A stretch of 64,000 nucleotides of DNA from Begonia masoniana (taxonomy: Eukaryota; Streptophyta; Magnoliopsida; Cucurbitales; Begoniaceae): positions 43,251,124 through 43,315,123 of the forward strand of contig CM039512.1 of the NCBI GenBank assembly GCA_022432975.1, given 5' to 3'. Shown in pieces: positions 1-9,274 of this stretch. Position 1 is the stretch's first letter. Every line of letters begins with the position of its first letter. Made by a program: the position numbers and the translations under genes. The notes under the pieces were generated by a model. That model was not told where the DNA came from. It saw only the letters and a program-made list of their open reading frames with translations, and searched no databases.

Positions 1-738
1 CTTCCTATGGCGTTTCCTTAAAATTTTCGACATAACCTCCCCGTATTATGCATTTTCCCCTAATTTTCAAAACAATAACAATCTCAAAGCTAAAATCGAT
101 TACAACCCATTCAATTCAGAAATCCAAAGTGCAAGGAACAAAATTCCAACGTTAATAGCATTTATGGTTTCTAACTACCAACCTATCCAAAACTCTACTA
201 TTAATAGCCATTAATACACAAAACTCATCAATTACTAACATTACTCTATAATTTCAAAACCCTAAAATCCCCAAACCCTAACCGATTTCAACCCTAAATC
301 AAAACTTAAGACATAAATCACATAGATCTTACCTATGGCTTTGAATCTTGAAAAAAATGGAAGAGGAAATCGGCGTTGGAGTAGAAAAGTTTTCTGGTGA
401 GAGGAAGTCGCCGAAGGGAGAAGGAGAATTGCAGCAAGGGAGAAAGAAATGGTCTGCAGCAGAGGAGAGGAATCGTGGACGGAAAGAGAAGAGGAAAGAG
501 AGAAGGTTTTTATAAAATTTAAATCTAAATTACCATTTTGCCCTTCAACCTAAATCTTTAACTAAATCGTTGCATATCCCGTCTGTTTAGATTCTTCATA
601 ATTTCCTCATTCCATCTAACCTCCCAATCTAATTCTTAAAGTTCCAATAAAATATTCTGTTCGTGAAATGACATTAAAATTCTCCGTTTTCGAGCATATG
701 ATTAGAAATTGTAACACTGAAAATTCTGGCTGTTACAG
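1..738 (-). repeat. Partial long LTR, 5' end on the minus strand, cut by window edge
   Basis: Read on the minus strand, this block begins TGTAACAGCCAGAATTTT at 738 and runs out of the window. That start matches the long LTR family seen repeatedly further on. It contains no gene. The first 24 or so codons of an open frame starting at 668 are LTR sequence and not copia gag. The expected target duplication would be the five bases after 738 (GCATG); its partner lies outside the window, so solo LTR and full element cannot be told apart. Confidence 0.6.
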
Positions 739-1041
739 CATGTCTATTTATTTTCCAGTTATACATATTAACAATTTATCTAATTTTAAATGTAATATTC
801 CTGAATTGAATGGTGAAAACTATAAATCTTGGAGGGAGAATATTATCCTAAAGATGAGGTTAATGGATATTGATTATGCTATCAGGAAAAATGAGCCAGT
901 TATGACACTTATTAGCACTAAGGAAGAACTTATTCTTAATGAATGTTGGGAGCGATCTAATCACCTCAGTATCATGTACATTATGACCAAGATCTCTACT
1001 AGTATACAAGGTTCAATTGGTGAGCCTAAAGATGTTAAGGT
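739..1041 (+). pseudogene. Ty1/copia gag, 5' fragment
   Basis: This segment encodes the start of a copia Gag. A recognisable N-terminal stretch (LNGENYKSWRENI, then MRLMDIDYAIRKNEP) matches the usual pattern in which the nascent Gag begins with LNGxNYxxW. The frame stays open until it is cut at 1,041 by a nested LTR element. Gag reading resumes at 9,275 in a compatible frame, so the two pieces are halves of one gene split by insertion. The upstream part of the copia element, including its 5' LTR, is replaced by the LTR at 1-738. Confidence 0.8.
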
Positions 1042-3213
1042 TGTAACACCCAAAAAATTTTCTTGACGTACGTAGCCTTAGACTAGGTTACTTTAAGTGT
1101 GTTTAATGCTAATTTAGAGTTTTCCTAGATCATGGAAATAAAAGTGAGAATTTAGAAGAGAAAACGATAGAATTGAAGCACAAGCGAAAGTATGTTGTGT
1201 GATTTATATTGGGAGATATTGTGCTTAGATTTAATAACAAAATTTAAAAGAAAAGAGAGTATATATGAAGTATTCTCGTTGGAATGCATGAAGCAACGAA
1301 AAGAAATAGTTTTGACAAGTCAAAACCAAAAAGAGGTTTGAAAAGTCAAAAGTTGTTATGAACCAATAGGAAGCTAGTAAACAAAATGAATTAAAATTAA
1401 AGGATAGGAGTTTTAAAAGAGGGATTGACGTTGGCTTGAAGCTAAGAAGGAGGTGAGGAGAATTTGTAAATTTAAAAAGTGTGGTGGAGGAAAATTAGAA
1501 GGTGGAAATAATGTTAAGGTTAAAAAGTGATTTTTCCTTCTTCCTCCTTCATTCCTTTCGGTTCTTTCTCTCCACCATAGCCTAGCTATCCTCTCCCATT
1601 TCTTCAATTTTTGCAAGGTATTTTGAGGTAAAGTTAAGAGGGTTCTTAATTTATGCATGTAAGTGAAGGATTTTAGAGTTTTGTTGATGTTTTGGTTGAT
1701 TTTGGTTAGGGTTTGGAAACCCTAGATTTGGAGCTATGAAAATTTGGGTTTAAATGTTAGTTTCTTTCCAAATTTCATGGTTTAGTCATTGGATGGATTA
1801 GTTTAGGTTGTATTTAGGGATAGATTTGAGATTGGGTGTGAGTTATGGAAAAACTAGTTTTTGAAACTATGAGGACCGGTTCTGTTTTGGGCATTTCGGA
1901 TTGGCCATTGAGTTTGGTTGATTACTTTGATGATTTCAATGGATAGTAGACGGGTAGAGGTTTACAGATTGTGGTGGCACGTCGAAATCCGTTGAAAAAC
2001 GAGAAAGTTATGGCCATTTGAAGTTGGACGTTAAAATTTGTAGTAAAAATCGGGTTTAGGGCTTTGAGGGTGAATTTATTTTAAGTGTTGTTTAGTTTTA
2101 GTTAGAAACTCCTTTAGAGTTTAGTAATGGCTTACTAAGTTAAGTTTTCTTTATTTTAGGTCATCGAGCTAGCGAAGTGATTTGACGAAGTAACCCATTG
2201 AAAGTCGAGCAGTCAGGTAAGTAAAGGTTGCTATCCTTTCGCCTTCGGGCCTATACCATAGAACGGTAGGGTTAACGGTTAATTGTTTCACGTTGTGTTG
2301 TGTTGCATATTCGTTGACATGCATCATGTTTTCAATTAAGCAAAATACGAGTTTTATTGCATGGTTTGATTGTGAGCGTGAAACGTCATCAGATAAAGTG
2401 AACGGCAAAAATTATTCTTGATTAGAGTGACTTGTCGAGAACAAGTGCTGGTGTGTAGCACCCCGGAGGGACCTCTATGAAAGATGACCTGCTAAAATAC
2501 AAAATCTTGATTAGTGTGCCTTGTAAGGATTACGTGCTGGAGTGTAGCACCCCGAGGGGACCTCTATGAAAGATGACTGGCTAAAATACGAATCTTGATT
2601 AGTGTGCCTTGTCGTGATTACGTGCTGGAGTGTAGCACCCCGAGGGCAACTCTATGAAGGATGACCGGCTAAAATACGTAATGGTGGTTCTGGGAATGGC
2701 CGTCCTGTACGATTATAGGATATGAGCTTATCCGATCCACACAGCTTATGAAATGATTAAAGCAACGAATGGCAAATGAGCACAACTGAGTGTTAGAAAC
2801 CGCATATGATAGGATTGGTTGCATTGTGCTTTTATTGCATTCGTTATTCCCTACTTACTAAGCATTAGGCTTACGTTTTGTGTTCTATGATGTAGGCGAC
2901 GATATTTACCCAGGTGAGATAGACCCAATTTTACCCAGAGCGCGCGTGGGCGCTGCTTGGGCGCGCGCGGCGCCTAACACACCCAATTTTCATTTTTATT
3001 TTTATTTTTTTCCTATGTCCAAAATTTTTTAACTCAACTTTTTTCGGCATATTTTAAACGTATTTTTGGAACGTTTTCTAACATTTTTCAAGGGTTCGAA
3101 AAACCCAAAATCCGAGTCGAATAATTTACGAAAATTATTTTAAATTACATTTTAAACGCGAGTTTGGCTAGCAAAGTAACGCACCGAGCTGGGGCGGGTT
3201 CGGGGGCATTACA
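1042..3213 (+). repeat. 5' LTR of gag-only element copy 1
   Basis: This 2,172-bp LTR starts TGTAACACCCAAAAAATTTT and ends GGGGGCATTACA. Compared with the 3' LTR it lacks roughly 550 bp between a point near 2,910 and the GC-rich block at 2,935-2,980. It carries a donor-like CAGGTAAGTAAAGG at 2,214-2,227, a three-unit minisatellite around 2,430-2,690, and an acceptor-like TATGATGTAG ending at 2,895. Confidence 0.85.
2430..2690 (+). repeat. LTR-internal minisatellite, about three units
   Basis: About three diverged units of roughly 88 bp, each with the words GTGCTGG, GTAGCACCCC, a run of G, ACCTCTATGAA and GGCTAAAATAC. The same array recurs in the 3' LTR at about 7,960-8,210, and with fewer units near 48,830-48,970 and, inverted, near 41,860-41,910. 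Confidence 0.75.
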
Positions 3214-3216
3214 AGT

Positions 3217-3228
3217 TGGTATTAGAGC
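3217..3228 (+). other. Primer-binding site, tRNA-iMet type
   Basis: TGGTATTAGAGC lies three bases after the 5' LTR and differs at one base from the usual plant initiator-methionine primer site TGGTATCAGAGC. Confidence 0.8.
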
Positions 3229-3296
3229 AAAAGTGGTCGAGTCGTTCAAATGATTACTCGACAATGCCGGCCGTCATGCAACGTGCTTCACCGACT

Positions 3297-3360
3297 GTAA
3301 GTATTTCTTTCTTTTAGATAGTTTATATATCTAATATTAGATTGTTTTAACCTTGTTCAG
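3297..3360 (+). other. Putative 64-bp leader intron before gag
   Basis: A donor-like ACT/GTAAGTATTTC and an acceptor-like CCTTGTTCAG flank a pyrimidine-rich 64-bp stretch that ends 13 bases before the gag ATG. The second copy of the element has the same arrangement at 44,319-44,381 (63 bp) although the sequences inside have diverged. Confidence 0.4.
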
Positions 3361-3373
3361 GATTTGAACCGAA

Positions 3374-3937
3374 ATGCCAAGAAACTCAGGACTGTCGAGA
3401 GAGGAGCTTGAGGAGTCAAATAAGAAGCTTTTGGAGTTGGCTGTTAGACAAGCTGCGTTGATTGGATCGCTTATCACTCGAGGAGGACAAGGAGATGTTG
3501 GAACGAGTTCTAGTGGGGCGAGTTCTAGTGGGGCAAAATTTAGAAGGTTGAGACCTCCGATGTTGGAGGGAAACAAGGGTGTGAAAATATCAGAAGTGGT
3601 GGACTTAGGAACTAAAAGACCGGGTGAGTACCTGAATGATCTGAGAAAAGGAAAGAAGCTGAAACCACTACGAAAGAGAGGGTATCAACAATGTCCTGAG
3701 TGCTTGAAAGTTCATCCAGGAAAGTGTGGACAATATGATGGCAAATGTTTTAATTGTTTTAAAGCTGGCCATTTTTCCCGAGACTGTCCAAAACCAAGGA
3801 TCGTCCGATGCTTCAAATGCAATGAGCCTGGACATATAGCTAGGAATTGCCCTGTAGCAAAGAAGGATCCAACCGAAGCAACACCCCAAATTTCTGCCAT
3901 GATTGAACCAAATGGTAAGAATATGGACTTAGAATGA
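3374..3937 (+). CDS. Gag-like zinc-knuckle protein of non-autonomous element
   Basis: A 187-residue frame. It has a short charged N-terminus (about residues 1-40), a Gly/Ser-rich linker (42-56) and a basic stretch before three Cys/His clusters near residues 102-160. The first is unorthodox (CPECLKVHPGKC). The second and third are standard CX2CX4HX4C knuckles (CFNCFKAGHFSRDC and CFKCNEPGHIARNC). The normal capsid domain of a Ty3/gypsy Gag is not visible, so this looks like an internally deleted Gag that kept its nucleic-acid-binding end. Neither protease nor polymerase follows. The ATG was chosen because an in-frame stop lies just upstream and it directly follows the leader acceptor. Confidence 0.7.
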   Translation: MPRNSGLSREELEESNKKLLELAVRQAALIGSLITRGGQGDVGTSSSGASSSGAKFRRLRPPMLEGNKGVKISEVVDLGTKRPGEYLNDLRKGKKLKPLRKRGYQQCPECLKVHPGKCGQYDGKCFNCFKAGHFSRDCPKPRIVRCFKCNEPGHIARNCPVAKKDPTEATPQISAMIEPNGKNMDLE

Positions 3938-6478
3938 GGCTAGTATGGATTTTGTTATTTAGAGAGATATATCTAAAGATAAGATTGGGATAGATAGAAA
4001 TTGGACCTTAGTTAGCAAACCCTTGAAGTTCTAGGATACAATGAACCGGAGTGGAGTTTAAAGTTAGAAATGAAATTATTGGGAGACACCCTAGACCGTT
4101 GAAATGTCATTAGCACGTTTATTAGGATAAGTGTAGATAATAAAAAGTACTCTAGTTGAAAGTATCTAGATGTAGACTGTATTCGAGCGTCTAGTTTAAG
4201 TAAAGTGTTGATTTAAGAAATTGAGATAACAATAGGTATTCTGTGGATTTTTATAAGTTTAATGGATTGTTGATTAAAGTGAGGTCAACAATTGTAGTGA
4301 TTATTAAGTGTTAATAGGTTGGGTATTAAGAGGTATAATTAGAATGACCCAAGCTAGAGTCATAGAGAGTTGACAATCCTCGATGAATGCTCGAGACTGT
4401 AATTATTGAGAGTTAGAGTCGTGAATGTGGCAATGAGAATTAGTTGTGGAGTGAATGATGAGCCATGGAAATGTAACATTAGAATAGGATATATTAGTAG
4501 AGATCATGTAGGGGTGTCGTATTACTCAATTTCGGGGATGAAAATTTAGAGATTTACTTAGAGTTGGGAAACCAATAAATATTGAGGTATTAAAGGATCA
4601 AAGAAGATGCAAGGTGATACTCAGGTTAGGAAAAATGATTGGACCTTAGGGAATAGGTACTATCTCAGTGGATTACTCATTCAAGGGTGAACGTGGATGC
4701 GTAAAAAGATTTCAACTGGCACGGTATAGGAGAATTAAAGTTGTCAATAAGGAGTGGACGTGCCGTGTTTTTGGTGTTACTCGACCTATGATTGTGGAGC
4801 CGAAAGTATAAAGGTTTAGAATAACTTAGAAACTTAGATGTCTGGGTTAATTAAAGAAAATTCTAGCCTTTGGAATTAAGAGGATGTTATGAGGTTTAGA
4901 GTAACGCATAAGAAATATCGAAAATGAGTATCTATCATTGAAAGGTAATCGGTAGGAGATTGGAATTAAGGGATTAAGGGTATTAAGCGTGTTACAATAA
5001 GTTTGCAAACAAGGAGGTTGTTGGGCGACTTGTTGTAATGAGAGTTACGGGAATATTTAAACCGAGTTAGAAGACTAAAGAAAGTAGATTAGTTAATAAA
5101 TTTTGAAGAGAATCCTGAGGGAAATTATAAGTAGTATTTTATAGAAAGAGGAATATTAGAAATTTGAGGTTTGAACCTTAAGTAATTAGCAGTATATGAT
5201 TTGAGGAATTATAGAATTTCGAGTAAGAGGAACGAGAAATTGCACGAAAAGTATTGGAGTGACTTAGGGATAATGTTAAGTTAGAAAGTTCAAAGGTTCG
5301 ACTCGTATGTAACGAAGTCGAAACTGCTGATGTGATAAATAGATTAGGCTAGAGTTGATAAGCTTAAGAGTTGGCGAGTTTAAGAATGGGATGTGAATGA
5401 GAACTCGAGTATTAGTAGAGGATGAATAAGAAAATAGAGGTTGAGAGATGTAAGCTAGAAGAACGCTTATATTATGTTCTAGATTTTGGACGGACATAGG
5501 AAAGAGAGAAGTGATGAGATTAGCTAACTATGATAGAGAGTTAGGATAAGAGAGTTAGCCATTAGAAATTGAGTATTTTGTATGAAATTGAAAAACTTAG
5601 AGGATATTGAAAATTAAATTGTAAAAGTTTGAAAGTATAGGTGAGGATTGATTAAGTTAAAGTTAATAAATGTGTAAGAGTAAATAATTATGAGAACTCA
5701 GATAGTACCTTGGGAGACTAGTAATAGATTTATGTAATGAGAGTTGGAGTACGTGGATGGTGTTTGAAAAGTGATAAGAAAATATCGTGATTGTTTGAGA
5801 AAAAGTTAGAGTTGAAAACTTGGTCAGAGGGGGGTTTAGGAGTATAGTGATAAATGTTTAAGTTAAGGTAAATAGACGTATGAGTTCTCGAGTTATGGAG
5901 TGCAGAGTAGGCGAAGTCAACAATTGGAGAGGTAGGATTTGCCATTGCCGGATAGGTGAGTAAGGCCGTAGCGAAATTTAGAGTTTAAGTGGCAAACCAA
6001 AGGTTAGAAGGTAGAAGTTGGACAAAATGATTATAATGTATGTAGGTATGACAACTTAGAGGACACATTGAAAATAGGGGATAGATGTAAGCAGTGAATG
6101 CTTGGAGTATGGGGATGATGTTTGAATGAAATGTAGTGATTCTGCGAGGCAAAATGGTGTGAAATTCTAAATTGAGAAATTAGATGAACTGAGCTTGATG
6201 AAAAGTTAGAGTTAAAATTAGGATAGAGACGTTTGCGAGTATAAATGATGAGTGCTTGAGTAAATGTCATTAAATGTATACATATCTAAGCTATGAAATG
6301 TATAGTTCGAAAAGTTAAATCTGTGGAGATATAGGAAATTGTTATCTCCTGTTAAAGGTTTACGGTTGTAGCGTGGTTGAGAGTTAGTATGGTAACCAAA
6401 AGTTAGGAAGTTAGAAGGGTGGAGTAATTAAGTTGTGAAATAACAAGGCTCAAATTTTGAGGACAAAATTTTTTGTAA
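3938..6478 (+). other. Non-coding interior of gag-only element
   Basis: About 2.5 kb between gag and the 3' LTR with frequent stops in all frames. No protease, RT, RNase H or integrase motif is recognised. Segments near 4,690-4,830 are shared with the second copy (near 47,790-47,910), so this is ancestral element sequence and not a later insertion. Confidence 0.6.
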
Positions 6479-6489
6479 GGAGGGTGGAT
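6479..6489 (+). other. Polypurine tract before 3' LTR
   Basis: The purine-rich GGAGGGTGGAT directly abuts the TGTAACACCCG start of the 3' LTR, as expected for the plus-strand primer. Confidence 0.65.
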
Positions 6490-9274
6490 TGTAACACCCG
6501 GAAAATTTTCTTGACGTACGTAGCCTTAGACTAGGTTACTTTAAGTGTGTTTAATGCTAATTTAGAGTTTTCCTAGATCATGGAAATAAAAGTGAGAATT
6601 TGAAAGAGAAAATGATAGAATTGAAGCACAAGTAAAAGTGTTTAATGCTAATTTAGAGTTTTCCTAGATCATGGAAATAAAAGTGAGAATTTGAAAGAGA
6701 AAATGATAGAATTGAAGCACAAGTAAAAGTATGTTGTGTAATTTATATTGGGAGATATTGTGCTTGGATTTAATAACAAAATTTAAAAGAAAAGAGAGTA
6801 TATATGAAGCATTCACGTTGGAATGCATGAAGTAAGGAAAAGAAAGAGTTTTGACAAGTCAAAACCAAAAAGAGGTTTGAAAAGTCAAAAGTTGTTATGA
6901 ACCAATAGGAAGCTAGTAAACAAAATGAATTAAAATTAAAGGATAGGAGTTTTAAAAGAGGGATTGATGTTGGCTTGAAGCTAAGAAGGAGGTGAGGAGA
7001 ATTTGTAAATTTAAAAAGTGTGGTGGAGGAAAATTAAAAGGTGGAAATAATGTTAAGGTTAAAAAGTGATTTTTCCTTCTTCCTCCTTCATTCCTTTCGG
7101 TTCTTTCTCTCCACCATAGCCGAGCTATCCTCTCCCATTTCTTCAATTTTTGCAAGGTGTTTTGAGGTAAGGTTCTTAATTTATGCATGTAAGTGAAGGA
7201 TTTTAGAGTTTTGTTGATGTTTTGGTTGATTTTGGTTAGGGTTTGGAAACCCTAGATTTGGAGCTATGAAAATTTGGGTTTAAATGTTAGTTTCTTTCCA
7301 AATTTCATGGTTTAGTCATTGGATGGATTAGTTTAGGTTGTATTTAGGGATAGATTTGAGATTGGGTGTGAGTTATGGAAAAACTAGTTTTTGAAACTAT
7401 GAGGACCGGTTCTGTTTTGGGCATTTCGGATTGGCCATTGAGTTTGGTTGATTACTTTGATGATTTCAATGGATAGTAGACGGGTAGAGGTTTACAGATT
7501 GGAGTGGCACGTCGAAATTCGTTGAAAAATGAGAAAGTTATGGCAGTTTGAAGTTGGACGTTAAAATTTGTAGTAAAAATCGGGTTTAGGGCTTTGAGGG
7601 TGAATTTATTTTAAGTGTTGTTTAGTTTTAGTTAGAAACTCCTTTAGAGTTTAGTAATGGCTTGTTAAGTTAAGTTTTCTTTATTTTAGGTCATCGAGCT
7701 AGCGAAGTGATTTGACGAAGTAAGCCATTGAAAGTCGAGCAATCAGGTAAGTAGTGGTTGTTATCCTTTCGCCTTCGGGCCTACACCATAGAACGGTAGG
7801 GTTAACGGTTAATTGTTTCGCGTTGTGTTGTGTTGCATATTCGTTGACATGCATCATGTTTTCAATTAAGCAAAATATGAGTTTTTGGTTTGATTGTGAG
7901 CGTGAAACGTAATCAGATAAAGTGAACGGCAAAAATTATTCTTGATTATAGTGACTCTTCAGGAACAAGTGCTGGTGTGTAGCACCCCGGAGGGACCTCT
8001 ATAAAAGATGACCAGCTAAAATACGAAATCTTGATTAGTGTGCCTTGTCGGGATTACGTGCTGGAGTGTAGCACCCCGAGGGGACCTCTATGAAAGATGA
8101 CCGGCTAAAATACGAAATCTTGATTAGTGTGCCTTGTCGGGATTACGTGCTGAAGTGTAGCACCCCGAGGGGGCCTCTATGAAGGATGACCGGCTAAAAT
8201 ACGTAATGGTGGTTCTGGGAATGGCCGTCCTGTACGATTATAGGATATGAGCTTACCCGATCCACACAGCTTATGAAATGAATAAAGCAATGAATAGCAA
8301 ATGAGCACAACTGAGTGTTAGAAACCGCATGTAATAGGATTGGTAGCATTGTGTTTTTATTACATTCGTTATTCCCTACTTACTAAGCATTAGGTTTACG
8401 TTTTGTGTTCTATGGTGTAGGTGACGATATTTACCCAGGTGAGATAAACGAGACAGTCCAGGACTAGGCAACAGTCGGTAGTGTATGGAGCATGCCAGCG
8501 CAGGTACTTGTCGGGGCGTCACGACCACGATCTTCGGATAGTTTGGTGGGGAGTTGTGGTATTTTGTCTTGAAAATATTTTCCTAGCTATTTTTGGATGG
8601 TTGTGAGTTTGATTGTTTTTGTTGGATAGGTTGTCTGTACATGTTTGGAATCTGAAACTATTTGATTTCTGGTTTTGCTTTCAGGTTTGGTTTTTGGAAA
8701 TTTTAGGCGTTATGCCGCTCGTTTTAGTTTTAAAATAAATAAAGACGGGTTCACGTTCTTTATTTTCACGTTATCCTTTTTAAGTTGGTTTTTCAAGATT
8801 TTTACGAGACATGGAGTCGAGGGTGTTGGGAATGTGTGGGTAAATTTTTAGGTGATTTAAAGGTGTTTGGCTTGGGGAAAAATGAAGAAAAGTCGGAAAA
8901 AGTGAAAAAAATGAAAAAATGGGCATTTTGGTCAAAGAAACCCGAGAGGACCCGATCGATCGGCCACTAGCGCCGATCAATCGGCCACGGGCGCACGCGG
9001 AGTGCGCGCAGCGCGCGCGGCGCACTGCCTGGGCACGCGCGGCGCCCAGCACACCCAATTTTCATTTTTTTTCCTATTTCCAAAATGTCTTAACCCGACT
9101 TTTTCCGGCATATTTTAAACGTATTTTTGCCACGTTTTCCAACATTTTTTGAGGGTTCGAAAAACCTGAAAATCGAGTCAAATAATTTACGAAAATTATT
9201 TTAAATTACATTTTAAACGCGGGTTTGGCTAGCAAAGTAACACACCGAGCCGGGGCAGGTTCAAGGGCGTTACA
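6490..9274 (+). repeat. 3' LTR of gag-only element copy 1
   Basis: A 2,785-bp LTR. Near its start it has a direct duplication of about 90 bp (the block containing TTTTCCTAGATCATGG occurs at about 6,655 as well as about 6,570) that the 5' LTR lacks. It keeps the roughly 550 bp missing from the 5' LTR and ends with a CGATCGATCGGCC/GCGCGC-rich block at 8,945-9,050 and GGGCGTTACA. The LTRs differ by many substitutions and several indels, so the insertion is not recent. Confidence 0.85.

Larger units (their letters stand above)
1042..9274 (+). mobile_element. Gag-only, non-autonomous long-LTR retrotransposon (copy 1)
   Basis: An 8,233-bp element with long direct repeats at 1,042-3,213 and 6,490-9,274, a tRNA-iMet-type primer site at 3,217, a Gag frame at 3,374-3,937 and a purine-rich tract just before the second LTR. 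The flanks are AAGGT (1,037-1,041) and AAGGC (9,275-9,279), a 5-bp target duplication with one mismatch. No protease, reverse transcriptase or integrase is recognisable in the 3.3-kb interior, so it must have depended on a partner in trans. LTR and primer-site style point to Ty3/gypsy, possibly the Tekay/Del group; that is inference. It sits inside copia gag. Confidence 0.85.

Noticed and set aside
1413..1658. Minus-strand frames repeated at 1,413 and 6,952
   Set aside because: Homologous positions of the two LTRs of one element; the copies differ by indels and have no protein features.
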